DNA from: a virus
Direction: 5' to 3' (one strand)
IMG/VR virus record: IMGVR_UViG_3300025809_000062
Location: 1 to 34,526 of that record
Length of the DNA stretch: 34,526 nucleotides
This document shows positions 1 to 8,498 of this stretch, one piece after another. Position 1 is the first letter of the stretch; each line of letters begins with the position of its first letter. Made by a program: the position numbers and the translations under genes. The notes below the pieces were generated by a model. That model had not been told where the DNA came from, did not search any database, and saw only the letters and a list, made by a program, of their open reading frames with translations.

Positions 1-297
1 TACTTCTCCATTAGCGGCTATAGAAAGGCCATCGCCAATCCTAATAACTCCTAAGTTATTTGCAGAGGCTACAACACTTGCATCTGCGGCATTGGTTCCG
101 TTGGCCGCACCAATGAGGTCTAGCTTGTCAGTAAAATCTTTACCACCGATTACATCTATGTCACCAGTACCGCCTCCAGGACGGCCAATGTATAGCTTTT
201 TATTTGCAGAGTTATTGAGGTAGGCTAACTCACCATTTGCAAGTGTTGAAGGTGCTGAAGAGCCTGTACTTCTTTTGATTTTAATCGTTTGTGCCAT
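1..297 (-). CDS. Tail-fibre-like virion protein, cut by the window edge
   Basis: The reading frame starts with ATG at 297 (MAQTIKIKRSTGSSAPS) and stays open to base 1, giving 99 codons. A GAGG stretch lies about ten bases upstream of the ATG. Phage fibre and fibre-associated proteins often have this kind of N-terminus: a basic start, then ANGELAYLNNS, then KKLYIGRPGGG, then a Gly/Asn-rich body with NNLGVIRIGDGLSI. If the window is a closed circle, the frame continues from base 34526 with TCA TGG CAG TAA, making a 102-residue protein whose end overlaps the ATG at 34524. It is the last gene of the structural block. The fibre assignment rests on sequence style and position; no receptor-binding domain is recognisable. 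Confidence 0.6.
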   Translation of the reverse strand, partial: MAQTIKIKRSTGSSAPSTLANGELAYLNNSANKKLYIGRPGGGTGDIDVIGGKDFTDKLDLIGAANGTNAADASVVASANNLGVIRIGDGLSIAANGEV

Positions 298-334
298 GGG
301 GGGAGAGCCTCATTTGGTGTTGTTGTATAAGTTA

Positions 335-862
335 TTAAAAGTTTCCTGCGTCTAAGGTGACGTTAGTAAGTTCGCCTGTAGGATCTAAAAAGGTAGTCCC
401 ACTTCGTTTGTAAGCCGTTGCATCCATGCTACCTGAAGCCTCAATAGTGCCTTCGACTTTTATAGCTGTGCCAGAGGAGGCTCTAGACTTTATGTAATAA
501 GTGTCTGTCGTAGAGTTTCCAAGCGACAAGTTGCTACGCGCAGTTTCTACACTTGCTACGTCAGACAGATTGTTAGATACCTGAAGAGAACCTGCCGCAG
601 TCAGTGATTCCCATCCGTTTGCTTTGTAAACCTTGATTTCGTTGGATACAGTGTTGAAGTACAAAGTGCCGACAACTAAAGTATCACCATCGTTATCTAC
701 AGTCGGATTAGATGACTTGTTGCCTAAGTACTTGTCGTCTAAGGAATCAAATGCACTTGCCGCAAGTTCTGCACTATTGGCAGCAGAGATAACTGATGAT
801 TCGATTACATTAGTATTGGTTGCAGTAATACCAGTAGTACTAAAGAAACTTGATTTAGCCAT
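335..862 (-). CDS. Putative tail fibre or fibre-associated protein
   Basis: This 175-residue protein has an AAGGAG ribosome binding site seven bases before its ATG. The middle segment reads PTVDNDGDTLVVGTLYFN followed by KVYKANGWESLTAAG, a wording common in podovirus fibre and structural proteins, where a small 'time-stepped text' domain describes a particle surface module. It is followed by LSDVASVETARSNLSLG, a recurrent phage fibre motif. The composition is rich in Ser, Thr, Asn and Ala, with no membrane segment. It lies between the adaptor gene and another fibre-like gene, as expected for distal tail parts made late. A role as a fibre subunit or an adaptor for a fibre is inferred; catalytic motifs are absent. 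Confidence 0.6.
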   Translation of the reverse strand: MAKSSFFSTTGITATNTNVIESSVISAANSAELAASAFDSLDDKYLGNKSSNPTVDNDGDTLVVGTLYFNTVSNEIKVYKANGWESLTAAGSLQVSNNLSDVASVETARSNLSLGNSTTDTYYIKSRASSGTAIKVEGTIEASGSMDATAYKRSGTTFLDPTGELTNVTLDAGNF

Positions 863-880
863 GAATAAGCTCCTTTTTTG

Positions 881-1483
881 TTATAGGGAATACGCAGGTC
901 TTATGCTTTGGAGAGACCCGGCTAACTCTTGGTCATCTGCCTGTACTTGTATCTCATCGAGGAATGCCTGGTATTTACTTTCAAACACTGGAGACCTTTC
1001 GTCTAAGTAATAGTCAGATGCATAAGTTAGAGCTGCATAAATGATTAAGTCTGGCGCAATAGCTGCTAATGCATTTTCATCAGAGTCAGAGACCATATCG
1101 ACAAATTGAGCATAGTAGTTAAGAGTTAGACTACCACTGCTTGGGTATGGGCTAACCAAGAACGTAGAGCCTTCCCTGGTAAAGTAATAAGGACTGCCTT
1201 GTGTGCCTGCTTTCTTTAGGTCCTGCATTTCAGCCATAGGAATTCTTACTAAGGTCCTATTGTCATAGTAGAGGTCAATCGCTTCTAGGAAGTTAGACGG
1301 CAGCACAATGCTTGTGATAGACGTAGAGATGTTATAAGTGTGCTTGGCTTCCATCGAGGGTATTCGTAGAGTCCTTTGGATTCTAGTGATGCCCTGGTCA
1401 ATAAAGGTATCAGCAAGGGTATCAGTGATATCGCTGCGGTTTAAGACAGCTTTAAATTGGGTTCTTAGACTACCCTTGTTCAT
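881..1483 (-). CDS. Head-tail adaptor protein, phiSU10-like
   Basis: The product has 200 residues and an AAGGT ribosome binding site eight bases before ATG. It begins MNKGSLRTQFKAVLNRSD, then DTFIDQGITRIQRTLRIP, then a beta-rich centre with YYFTREGSTFLVSPYP, and ends in a helical part (LIIYAALTYASDYYLDE). This order matches phage adaptor proteins (SU10-type adaptor, gp6-like connector), which form a ring under the portal and link it to the tail nozzle. Its place two genes after the capsid gene fits. The gene follows the 105-residue protein with only two bases between them. The family call is from memory of sequence style; the connector role is fairly secure from context. Confidence 0.65.
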   Translation of the reverse strand: MNKGSLRTQFKAVLNRSDITDTLADTFIDQGITRIQRTLRIPSMEAKHTYNISTSITSIVLPSNFLEAIDLYYDNRTLVRIPMAEMQDLKKAGTQGSPYYFTREGSTFLVSPYPSSGSLTLNYYAQFVDMVSDSDENALAAIAPDLIIYAALTYASDYYLDERSPVFESKYQAFLDEIQVQADDQELAGSLQSIRPAYSL

Positions 1484-1485
1484 AG

Positions 1486-1803
1486 TTATACCTTCTTTTT
1501 AGTTGTGATAAATGCGTCCAGGTCTTCTTGTTTTAACCTGGCAACTATCTTGAACGCAGGCTCCTTCATCATGTCAAAACCTTCGCGTAGCCACTTCTCA
1601 TGGACAGAAACAGGGACTGAAGCAACAGTCATGTAGTCTTTCTCTTTGAAGTCTAAGGAGCTTTCTTTTTGTCTCTTAAGAGTATCTAGGAAGCTCTGAG
1701 GAATGTGTTGTGTTTGCTTGATAGTAAAGTTGCTATCATCGTTGTCTCTAAGGACTCCTGTCTGCACATCGTGCATGGTGGTTTTTGTGTCTATGGTAGA
1801 CAT
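1486..1803 (-). CDS. Conserved phage protein of unknown function between capsid and adaptor
   Basis: This 105-residue, mostly hydrophilic protein contains HIPQSFLDTLKRQKESS, then DYMTVASVPVSVHEKWLREGF, and ends DLDAFITTKKKV. Proteins of this style occur next to capsid genes in marine podophages, but I know of no assigned function. No membrane segment or enzyme motif is visible. A GGAG ribosome binding site (AAAGGAGAAGCT) precedes its ATG. It sits directly downstream of the structured 115-base gap after the capsid gene and two bases before the adaptor gene, so it is probably translated together with the adaptor. A small head-completion or assembly role is plausible but not shown. Confidence 0.55.
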   Translation of the reverse strand: MSTIDTKTTMHDVQTGVLRDNDDSNFTIKQTQHIPQSFLDTLKRQKESSLDFKEKDYMTVASVPVSVHEKWLREGFDMMKEPAFKIVARLKQEDLDAFITTKKKV

Positions 1804-1838
1804 AGCTTCTCCTTTGAATAAATAAAATGCAGTGAGAC

Positions 1839-1877
1839 CCAGGCTCCAGTAAGGAGAGCGGAACCTGGATACCCAGG
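1839..1877 (-). promoter_or_regulatory. Stem-loop cluster after the capsid gene
   Basis: The gap after the capsid stop contains CCAGG (1839-1843), CTCC (1844-1847), GGAG (1853-1856), CCTGG (1864-1868) and CCAGG (1873-1877). CTCC pairs with GGAG in a small hairpin. CCTGG can pair either with the first CCAGG, enclosing that hairpin, or with the second through a four-base loop. The two pairings exclude each other. No U-run follows, so it is not a classical rho-independent terminator. It could act as a partial terminator, an RNA-processing site or a stabiliser of capsid mRNA. The pairing is seen; the role is inferred. Confidence 0.4.
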
Positions 1878-1918
1878 CCCCACCGCAAGTACTACAAGTT
1901 ACTAGCTATCTATGAAAC

Positions 1919-2800
1919 TTAAGACAGACCAGTAATCATTCCAGAATCGGAATAGTTGACATGCTTGTTACTGACCTCACCCACTACGAAATGAGTATCT
2001 GCATCGCCATTTTTCGCAAGCAAAGTACGAGTAAACGGACGCAGTACACACTGCTTAAACATGGATGGGTCAACCAAGAATGCGTGAGTTGACAATTGAT
2101 TTCTGTTGATGACAGTTCGTAACTCGCCAAAAGGCGTGAGTATTACGTCAATAACATTAACCAATGTCTTCGCATCGATTTCACGGTTACGACCAGTGGC
2201 TGTAGCAAACCCACTAATAATAGTGGCATCTGCAGGTTTAATCATAAGCACTGTTGGCTCAGAACCATTGGTGTAACAGGTCTGATGTAGCTCAATCAAC
2301 TTGGCCTCTGTAAGCGCGTCAGTTGAGTTGGAACCTGCATCTACAGTAGTAGAGATTTGCTGAGAGATGGAAGCCATCTTACGAGCAGCACTTGCACTAC
2401 CTGCAACAGCAGCTTGGTCAACACCGATTAGGGCCTTTTCTACGTCAAGCTTGATTGCTTTTAGTGTCTTGGCGAGGGCATAAGCTGTCTCTTTTGCACG
2501 TCCATGAGTTTTCACTGAATCAACAGTAGCAGCAACTTTAAATGCTTCACCGATGATTTGGGTCGTGTTAGAACGTACAGTAGGCTGACCAATAGCAGTA
2601 GTCGCAGCGTCAGCTCCTTCTACAAGCGCGTTAGTTCCTGCAGCACGAATTGAATCTTCAAGAAATTCAAATGTACGAGCAGATACTTTCTCGCTTTTAA
2701 TCATTGACTGGAATGGTGTAGAAGTAGGAGAGATATTAGCAATAGTTTGGCTAACGTCTTCTGCTAGTCCAACAGTGGCGTAACTTTGTAACATAGTCAT
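1919..2800 (-). CDS. Major capsid protein, SU10-like (DUF5309-type HK97 fold)
   Basis: The 293-residue product starts MTMLQSYATVGLAEDVSQ, then ISPTSTPFQSMIKSEKVSAR, then EGADAATTAIGQPTVRSN. It ends with a region holding ELRTVINRNQLSTHAFLVDP and a C-terminus of GMITGLS. This resembles the SU10-type capsid family, in which an early TPF segment is followed by an HK97-like core. The length is right for a capsid protein without a cleaved delta domain; the separate scaffold gene lies just upstream (2840-3886). An AAGG ribosome binding site precedes the start. The preceding scaffold and the following adaptor confirm the position. It should be the most abundant virion protein. Confidence 0.8.
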   Translation of the reverse strand: MTMLQSYATVGLAEDVSQTIANISPTSTPFQSMIKSEKVSARTFEFLEDSIRAAGTNALVEGADAATTAIGQPTVRSNTTQIIGEAFKVAATVDSVKTHGRAKETAYALAKTLKAIKLDVEKALIGVDQAAVAGSASAARKMASISQQISTTVDAGSNSTDALTEAKLIELHQTCYTNGSEPTVLMIKPADATIISGFATATGRNREIDAKTLVNVIDVILTPFGELRTVINRNQLSTHAFLVDPSMFKQCVLRPFTRTLLAKNGDADTHFVVGEVSNKHVNYSDSGMITGLS

Positions 2801-2839
2801 TATTTATTACCTTATTAAAAAATTGAGATTTAGGAAGCA

Positions 2840-3886
2840 TCATTCCCAATTTGACATGATTACATCTGCAATGTTGTCCAGGTCATTACTGTTACTTCGT
2901 AGACGGTCCACATTCTTTTGCTGACGGTTACGCTTAATGTCAGTTTTAGACGGTGGTGCCTTCTTAGTTCGTAGGACCTTTTTAGCTGCTTTGGCTTTTT
3001 TCACGGTGGCTACCTTAGTAGTTTGGTCAAACATGCGAGCCTTATTCAGTAACATAATTACATTAGGGTCGACATATTGATTGACGGCTTCCTCAGGTAA
3101 ACCGTTAGTAATGGCGTACTGACGAATGTCGTTATACATACTATTGTTCCAGTCAGGGATTTCTCTCTGGAGAACTTTGACACATTCCTTAGCTTGGTCT
3201 TGCATAGCTTGGGACTGTTGCTGTTTAACGTATCCGTAGAAACCATCGGCCTCTTCAGTTAGGAACTTGAGGTCATCTTCGGCTTGTTTAGCTTCTGCCC
3301 TTAGTTGGGTAAAATCCTCCGCACTCATGTTTTTAGACGCTACTAACATGTCTACTTCAGAGTAAGGCTTAAACCGTTCTTGGGCTCGACTAATCATTGC
3401 TTTTAATGACGCATCAGCTTTTTGCAGTTGCTCATCAGCCATCTTGCGCTGTGATGCTGTTTCTTGAGACTTTCTAGTTAAAGATGCTTCTTGACCATAC
3501 AATCTTTTGAGGTCTTTGATAGATGCCTGTTTGGATTCACCATCGACACTAATTTCTACCAGGGTATCATCGTCAAACGCAACGACTTCAGCTTCTTCAC
3601 TGTCTTCGTCTTGTTCTTCTGATTCTTCCTGGTCATCTTCAGTATCTTCAGGCTCCTCTTCTTCAGGGTCCTCATCGTCCTCATCAGTTTCTAGGTCTTC
3701 AGTTTCATCTTCAGTTTCGACAGATTCTTCTACTTCAGTCTCACTTGTAGTTTCATCTGTTGCCTCTTGTTCTTCTTCGGATACCGTTTCCGGGTCCTCC
3801 CAATTTCCAAGTATGGCTTCTGCAGCATCGTCTAATGTCAGTGCTGCTTCAGAAATGGAATTGCTATTGACGTTACCGTTAGGCAT
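2840..3886 (-). CDS. Putative capsid scaffolding protein, highly acidic
   Basis: The product has 348 residues. Residues 30-105 are almost entirely Glu, Asp, Ser and Thr. A short conserved part follows (VAFDDDTLVEISVDGESKQ, then YGQEASLTRKSQE), then long helical coiled-coil-like stretches and a basic end (KAKAAKKVLRTKKAPPSK) that probably contacts the capsid shell. That order is typical of podophage scaffolds, which fill the procapsid and leave during packaging. It lies between portal and capsid genes, and GAGGA precedes the ATG. Both ends carry a similar 13-residue motif: LDDAAEAILGNWE at 18-30 and LDNIADVIMSNWE as the last 13 residues. The function is inferred from architecture and position. 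Confidence 0.7.
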   Translation of the reverse strand: MPNGNVNSNSISEAALTLDDAAEAILGNWEDPETVSEEEQEATDETTSETEVEESVETEDETEDLETDEDDEDPEEEEPEDTEDDQEESEEQDEDSEEAEVVAFDDDTLVEISVDGESKQASIKDLKRLYGQEASLTRKSQETASQRKMADEQLQKADASLKAMISRAQERFKPYSEVDMLVASKNMSAEDFTQLRAEAKQAEDDLKFLTEEADGFYGYVKQQQSQAMQDQAKECVKVLQREIPDWNNSMYNDIRQYAITNGLPEEAVNQYVDPNVIMLLNKARMFDQTTKVATVKKAKAAKKVLRTKKAPPSKTDIKRNRQQKNVDRLRSNSNDLDNIADVIMSNWE

Positions 3887-3890
3887 GGTC

Positions 3891-4172
3891 TTATTCCTCT
3901 TCAGTAGTTACTTCTTCTTCATCGTTAGTTTCATTTACTTTGGCATCGATTTGGTCACGCACTTCGACTTGCTGACGCAGTGTATTAATAATGTCGACCA
4001 GGGCACGATAGTGTCCATAAGCTTCAGTTCTTTTGTCTGCCTCATCGGGTGCAGAACCTAAGAATGCCTGGACAGTAGCATCGACCATCGTGTTCATTGT
4101 TTTAGTAAAAGCTTCTGTGTTTAACAGTGCTTCCGCGTCATTACCAAGTAAAGTTAGTTCTTCTTCAGTCAT
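3891..4172 (-). CDS. Small acidic helical protein between portal and scaffold
   Basis: This 93-residue protein begins MTEEELTLLGNDAEALLN and ends in an acidic tail (NDEEEVTTEEE). The middle (HYRALVDIINTLRQQVEVRD) looks helical. A clear AAGGAG lies before the ATG. Four bases separate its stop from the scaffold start, so the two are probably co-translated. Similar short acidic proteins occur beside portals in marine podophages, but I do not recognise an assigned function. It may assist portal or scaffold assembly. There is no sign of a membrane segment or enzyme motif. Confidence 0.55.
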   Translation of the reverse strand: MTEEELTLLGNDAEALLNTEAFTKTMNTMVDATVQAFLGSAPDEADKRTEAYGHYRALVDIINTLRQQVEVRDQIDAKVNETNDEEEVTTEEE

Positions 4173-4222
4173 TTTTTGCTCTCCTTTAAGAACATAGGTT
4201 GGGGGGTTTAAAAGTCAATGCA

Positions 4223-6256
4223 TTAACCGTTAGGTGATGCAATGGCGGTAATCTCATCAGCTTGTTGAGCTAGTAACAGCTCTGCTGCAGCGATTAACTT
4301 CTTGTGCTTCAGCTGCTCTTCCTTAAGGTCGAGGTTGTCAGACTGAATAGCGTGTTGGTTCTCAGCTTTAGCTTTCTCAAGCTCTAGCTTCATTTGACTA
4401 ATCTGTGCTTCTACTTGAGCCTTAGTTTCTGCCATAGCCGTTTGCCGCTCTTGTATCTCAAGTTGCTTCTGTGCCATTTGCATCTGCATTTCTTCTGCAG
4501 GGTCTGGCTGCTCAGGTGGTAGGTTCTCAGGATTAGTGAGGTAGGCACTGACTTCTTTGATGCCTGTCAGCTCCATAATCTTTGATGCTAAAGCATACTG
4601 GTTAGGTGCCTGGTACATCTTTGATAGGTTAGGGTCAGCCGTTATCATGGAATGTAGTGCCAGGTACTTCTGAGACTCTTTCTCTTGCTCTCCATAGCCA
4701 AGGTTTAACTCAATGACGACATCGCGTTTCTCTTTCCAGTCGCGTGGATTACAAGGTACATACTTACCAGACAACTCGACAATACGTTCCTGCTGCTCAT
4801 TCTCACAGACCAGTTGGTAAACCTCTTGAAACAAAGGCTTAACAAATTGAGTAGCAAAGTTACGAGCAATAATCTTTTGACGCTGTTGAGACATGGTCGC
4901 AAGCTGTTCAACCATAGCGGCTGAGTTTTGCTTGCTTATAGCGTCTTTATTTAGCCCCTGAGACATCTTAGACACGCCTGTAGTGTCTTCTTTGTCTTCG
5001 TCTAACATCTGTATCGTGTTGAAGATAAAGGGGTTTAGAGGGGCTTGCATCATAGGTGAAATGGCATCTGCACGACTCACGTTAACAATGCCGCCTACTC
5101 TGTTATCTATTAACTCGCGAGGATTGGTGAGACCACCTTTTACCACTGTGTAACGTGGGTTATTAGTAATCATGGCGTGGTCTAAGATAGACCTAGTCAA
5201 TATAGTCCTAGCATTTTGAGTAGCAACTACTTTGTCTGCATAGTTGTTACCATAGAAGCTGTGAGGCACTGGCAGAGGTACAAAAGTAACAAATGGTTTT
5301 CTAGCGCACTTCTCTTTTAGTAGTAAGACGTTACCTGCCTTAATGACACGGTATAACTCAGCGACACCTGAGCCTTCTACGTCTAGCATAATGTACGCTT
5401 CGTAGACCATGACGTTACGGACCTGGTCCTGGTAACCGCCAGTCTTTGTGCCACGGAAGTTACCTACGTTGTCAAACCTAGCAAGTACCTCTGGGTCTGT
5501 ATCCATGTCGACATCGTGATGTTCACCAATCTTTTCTATAAGCTTTTCTGAGTAACCTTCGAGACGCAGGTCGGACAGTGTTTTCTTAGTTCTGTGAGCA
5601 CAGAAGTTAACGTCTTCTAGGCTTTTTGCTTGTGTTTCAATTAGAAACTCTTCAGGAGCTACGTTTTCAATGATTACCTGGCTAGTGTCTTGTTCAATAC
5701 TAATGGTGCCTGAAATAAGGCCTAACTCATCAGTAGAGCTTTCTGTTAACTCTACGCCTTCTTGTGCAAGCAGTAGGTTCAACTCACTATCGGTAATATC
5801 AGTGAACTCTTCATAGTCATACTCTACTGATTCCTCCCAGAACACCTTAACGACACCTGCTCTAGCAATAAGTCCATCATGTATAACCGTAGACATAGTC
5901 GTGTAGAGGTCATTCTGACGGTGGACAACGTAGTCTGTGTACTCTGTGCAGACTTTGGCTTTCTCTACGTCATCTTCATTCTGTGCAGCAAAGCGCACTG
6001 TCTTGTTGCCTGCGCTAAATGTCTCTAACAAAGCTGCCTTAAGGCTCTCAACTGCATCGTAGACATCTAAAGAAACATACTTAGAGTTACCCTCATGCAC
6101 TGGCTTAGGCAGCGTACCGTTGTAGTAGTCGACTATCTTAGCTCTTTCTGTGGATAGCTCTGAGTCTGCATATCCGACAGATAAGCCTACCTGCTCGTCT
6201 ACCAGGGCAACGATATTGCCGTCTGACAGTTTTTTCTCTTTTAGCTTCTTTGCCAT
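4223..6256 (-). CDS. Portal protein, SU10/BPP-1-like
   Basis: The 677-residue product has the size and layout of large podovirus portals. The N-terminal part includes DYYNGTLPKPVHEGNSKYVS, then DAVESLKAALLETFSAGNKT (the clip and wing region). A long middle part carries IENVAPEEFLIETQAKSLED and TRSILDHAMITNNPRYTV. A helical C-terminal half contains TTGVSKMSQGLNKDAISKQN, followed by a Gln/Lys/Glu-rich coiled coil. Portals form the dodecameric DNA gate at one capsid vertex and dock the terminase. The gene begins two bases after the terminase stop (the UAA is followed by AA and then ATG), suggesting translational coupling. There is no strong independent Shine-Dalgarno site. It is unlike T7 gp8 in length and text. 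Confidence 0.85.
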   Translation of the reverse strand: MAKKLKEKKLSDGNIVALVDEQVGLSVGYADSELSTERAKIVDYYNGTLPKPVHEGNSKYVSLDVYDAVESLKAALLETFSAGNKTVRFAAQNEDDVEKAKVCTEYTDYVVHRQNDLYTTMSTVIHDGLIARAGVVKVFWEESVEYDYEEFTDITDSELNLLLAQEGVELTESSTDELGLISGTISIEQDTSQVIIENVAPEEFLIETQAKSLEDVNFCAHRTKKTLSDLRLEGYSEKLIEKIGEHHDVDMDTDPEVLARFDNVGNFRGTKTGGYQDQVRNVMVYEAYIMLDVEGSGVAELYRVIKAGNVLLLKEKCARKPFVTFVPLPVPHSFYGNNYADKVVATQNARTILTRSILDHAMITNNPRYTVVKGGLTNPRELIDNRVGGIVNVSRADAISPMMQAPLNPFIFNTIQMLDEDKEDTTGVSKMSQGLNKDAISKQNSAAMVEQLATMSQQRQKIIARNFATQFVKPLFQEVYQLVCENEQQERIVELSGKYVPCNPRDWKEKRDVVIELNLGYGEQEKESQKYLALHSMITADPNLSKMYQAPNQYALASKIMELTGIKEVSAYLTNPENLPPEQPDPAEEMQMQMAQKQLEIQERQTAMAETKAQVEAQISQMKLELEKAKAENQHAIQSDNLDLKEEQLKHKKLIAAAELLLAQQADEITAIASPNG

Positions 6257-6258
6257 TT

Positions 6259-7848
6259 TTATACCATCTCTATGTAGTAGCTGTCTGAAGAATCAATAGG
6301 GTCCCAGGCACCCTCATGCACATAATTTGCTAAGGCCAAGGACATAACGCAGTCATCAAAACAACCAGATTCTGCTTGCATAGCACCTGACTCAGTGACT
6401 ATGTATGTCATCATTTCTCTAATAGTGACTTTGTCATTGAGTTCTATTTCATTCTCACGCATTGACGCTCTTAGTTTGTCAATGATTAGGGGTTTAGTTT
6501 TTGAGGTAGTAGAGAATCCAAGTTTTACAGTTTCTCTGTCAGTTACTTTGTCGTGTTGAACTTCTGTATAGAAGTTGCCATAAGCCATGTCTTTACCTAA
6601 GCGTGTACATGTCAGGATTCCATGACTGTTGTTTTCTACACAGATATGAGCTTCGTTGTAGTACTCACCAAGCTTATAAAGGATTGTCGCAAAGTAATCA
6701 GGGTGGACATGACCTCTCCAGATTGCTACCTGGCGTTTCTTTGAGTCCAATACTTGAGCGCAACTGTAGTCACCCCCACGAACACCCATAGCAACATCAG
6801 CCCCAATGACATACTGTTCACCAGGGACATGAGGTCTAAAGACAAAAAGCTCACCACGATGGTTGTTCTCGAACTCTTCGCCTTCTAAGGCAAGACGAGA
6901 CTCTAGGTCTCTTGTAACTGTCAATTGTTCTGCTAGTTGCTCAGGGTTGAACACAGGTCTACCAGTAGTCAGAAAGGCTTCATCGGCATACGATGGATAC
7001 TCCTGACGAAACAAGTCGATACCATTCTGGGCTATCTTCTTACGCCTAAACATTAGCTGCTCATTGTCTAGGTCATATTTGTCTACTAGGTCTTCTTCTT
7101 CAGGAGTCCTTTCAAATGTCTCTGGCACACTTTCACGGTACGCAGGGTCAATATACCAAGGGATAAACACAGGAACATAACCATTAGTACCATTAATAGC
7201 ACCACGCCAAAGGTCATAAAAAATACCATTGACACCGTTAGCCGTACTCTCGACAAAAATAGCTGTGCCGGGGGAGCTAGGAACTGCTTGAGTGAGTCCA
7301 TTCCAGTTGTCCAAGGCCGTAGATTTCTGCCAAAACGCAAGTTCTGAAGCGTGGACATGAGTAAGTGTTTCACCTCGACCAATGCTTTCACCACCTGCCG
7401 TTGCAACAACAAAAGATGAATCAAGAACATCAAAGCTTATCTCCCTTCGTGAACTGTATTTAGTGTGTGGCTTGAGAATATCTGGACAGTGTTCGTGGAA
7501 TCTCTTGGTCATATCAAAGAGAGCCCTGGTCGAATCTGCATGGTGCGTAATGACCATAGCTTTTCTAGCTGCTTGCTGACTCACTGAGTAATAAAGGTAT
7601 CCACCAGTGTAAGTACTAAGACCCTGCTGCCTAGCTTTAAGAATGATAATGCGTATCTTGCCTTCAGTAGACAATTGGTCTTCAACAGCTTTGTTAAGTA
7701 TTGTCTGTGCAGCGTTTAACTTGAGGGGGTGAATCTTGCCCTCTTTAGTTCTTATCTTGAGGGCAGACTTAGAGTAAAAATCGAAATCAGTCAGCAGTTT
7801 CTTCCGTACTTCCTTCAGCTGCTTGTTCATATGTTTGCTCTTCTTCAT
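6259..7848 (-). CDS. Terminase large subunit (DNA-packaging ATPase and nuclease)
   Basis: This 529-residue protein has an adenine-binding-type N-terminus and a deviant Walker A segment, ILKARQQGLSTYTGGY, with Arg near residue 73. Its Walker B-like stretch is THVHASELAFW. The RNase H-like nuclease domain opens with VIGADVAMGVRGGDYS, with Asp351 as a predicted metal ligand, and closes with ESGCFDDCVMSLALA. These parts define phage large terminases, which pump DNA into the procapsid through the portal and cut it. The gene overlaps the small-terminase-like gene by about 60 bases. The exact start is uncertain because an in-frame ATG at 7830 also exists. The domain order is complete. Confidence 0.88.
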   Translation of the reverse strand: MKKSKHMNKQLKEVRKKLLTDFDFYSKSALKIRTKEGKIHPLKLNAAQTILNKAVEDQLSTEGKIRIIILKARQQGLSTYTGGYLYYSVSQQAARKAMVITHHADSTRALFDMTKRFHEHCPDILKPHTKYSSRREISFDVLDSSFVVATAGGESIGRGETLTHVHASELAFWQKSTALDNWNGLTQAVPSSPGTAIFVESTANGVNGIFYDLWRGAINGTNGYVPVFIPWYIDPAYRESVPETFERTPEEEDLVDKYDLDNEQLMFRRKKIAQNGIDLFRQEYPSYADEAFLTTGRPVFNPEQLAEQLTVTRDLESRLALEGEEFENNHRGELFVFRPHVPGEQYVIGADVAMGVRGGDYSCAQVLDSKKRQVAIWRGHVHPDYFATILYKLGEYYNEAHICVENNSHGILTCTRLGKDMAYGNFYTEVQHDKVTDRETVKLGFSTTSKTKPLIIDKLRASMRENEIELNDKVTIREMMTYIVTESGAMQAESGCFDDCVMSLALANYVHEGAWDPIDSSDSYYIEMV

Positions 7849-8287
7849 CAGTTAACAGGGATGCTAGGAAATCTTCGGCTCTACTAATAGAGACATCAGA
7901 CTTTGACGCAGGCTTACTTTTAGTAAAATCTAAAACTAAACGTGCAGCTGCTAGTCTTTCTCTGGATTGTCCGTCTAACCGCATAACTTCTACTGCAGTG
8001 GTGAGAGCTTCCTTTTGATACTCATCTTCGATGTTGTATTTCTCAGTCATAATTTTTACTACCTTTTTAGCGTCTTTTTTGGCTTGTTCTCTGATAGGAG
8101 CAATTGTTTCTTTTGTATGTCCGTCAGGAACACCCACAGGTCTACCAGGGTTTTTCCTTGGCTTTGTCGACCATTGTCTTCTTAACTCTCGTCCTTCTGG
8201 TGTGGACATGAGTGTCTTGAAGTAACTATTTTTTCTCGCCATGTTTGGGTTTTTTACTTTTGGGGGCGACTTTTTTCTTGGGCTCAT
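7787..8287 (-). CDS. Putative terminase small subunit
   Basis: The product has 166 residues. A basic N-terminus (MSPRKKSPPKVKNPN) is followed by LRRQWSTKPRKNPGRPVGVP, then a helical middle part (YQKEALTTAVEVMRLDGQS, RERLAAARLVLDFTKSKPAS), and finally an acidic C-terminus. This layout, with helical DNA-binding and oligomerising parts next to the large terminase, suggests the small subunit that recognises packaging DNA. The ATG at 8287 has GGAG ten bases upstream, whereas the later ATG at 8242 has no ribosome binding site. Its start overlaps the end of the 86-residue gene and its end overlaps the large terminase start. The family match is weak, so the call rests on position and architecture. 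Confidence 0.55.
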   Translation of the reverse strand: MSPRKKSPPKVKNPNMARKNSYFKTLMSTPEGRELRRQWSTKPRKNPGRPVGVPDGHTKETIAPIREQAKKDAKKVVKIMTEKYNIEDEYQKEALTTAVEVMRLDGQSRERLAAARLVLDFTKSKPASKSDVSISRAEDFLASLLTDEEEQTYEQAAEGSTEETAD

Positions 8288-8486
8288 CTGGTTTTATCTC
8301 CTTCGTTAAAACGTCAGTTAGCACAGCTCTTGTATTCTTTTGACCGCTACAGAACATGTCCATAGGAAGGTCTGTCAGCATTTCCTTGAAGACATGCTGC
8401 TTTTGTTCTTGGGACAGTAACTTTGATGATTTAACTAGGTCTACCTGGCTCAAAATGTTGACCAGGTCATATGCTCTCACTTTCAT
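8226..8486 (-). CDS. Small hypothetical protein upstream of terminase
   Basis: The 86-residue product has a helical N-terminal part (YDLVNILSQVDLVKSSKLLS) and a middle part with MDMFCSGQKNTRAVLTDVLT. The end is strongly basic (PKKKVAPKSKKPKHGEKK), which suggests nucleic-acid or shell contact. AAGGA lies eight bases before the ATG. It overlaps the next gene (small terminase candidate) by 62 bases in another frame, so the basic tails of the two proteins share DNA. I do not recognise a family. A packaging or DNA-binding role is possible from position alone. Confidence 0.5.
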   Translation of the reverse strand: MKVRAYDLVNILSQVDLVKSSKLLSQEQKQHVFKEMLTDLPMDMFCSGQKNTRAVLTDVLTKEIKPDEPKKKVAPKSKKPKHGEKK

Positions 8487-8498
8487 GGGGGTTTCCTT

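Noticed and set aside
3507-4061. Long plus-strand Ser-rich reading frame
   Set aside because: It is the reverse complement of the acidic scaffold and its neighbour. Ser repeats arise from GAA/GAG/GAT/GAC codons read backward.
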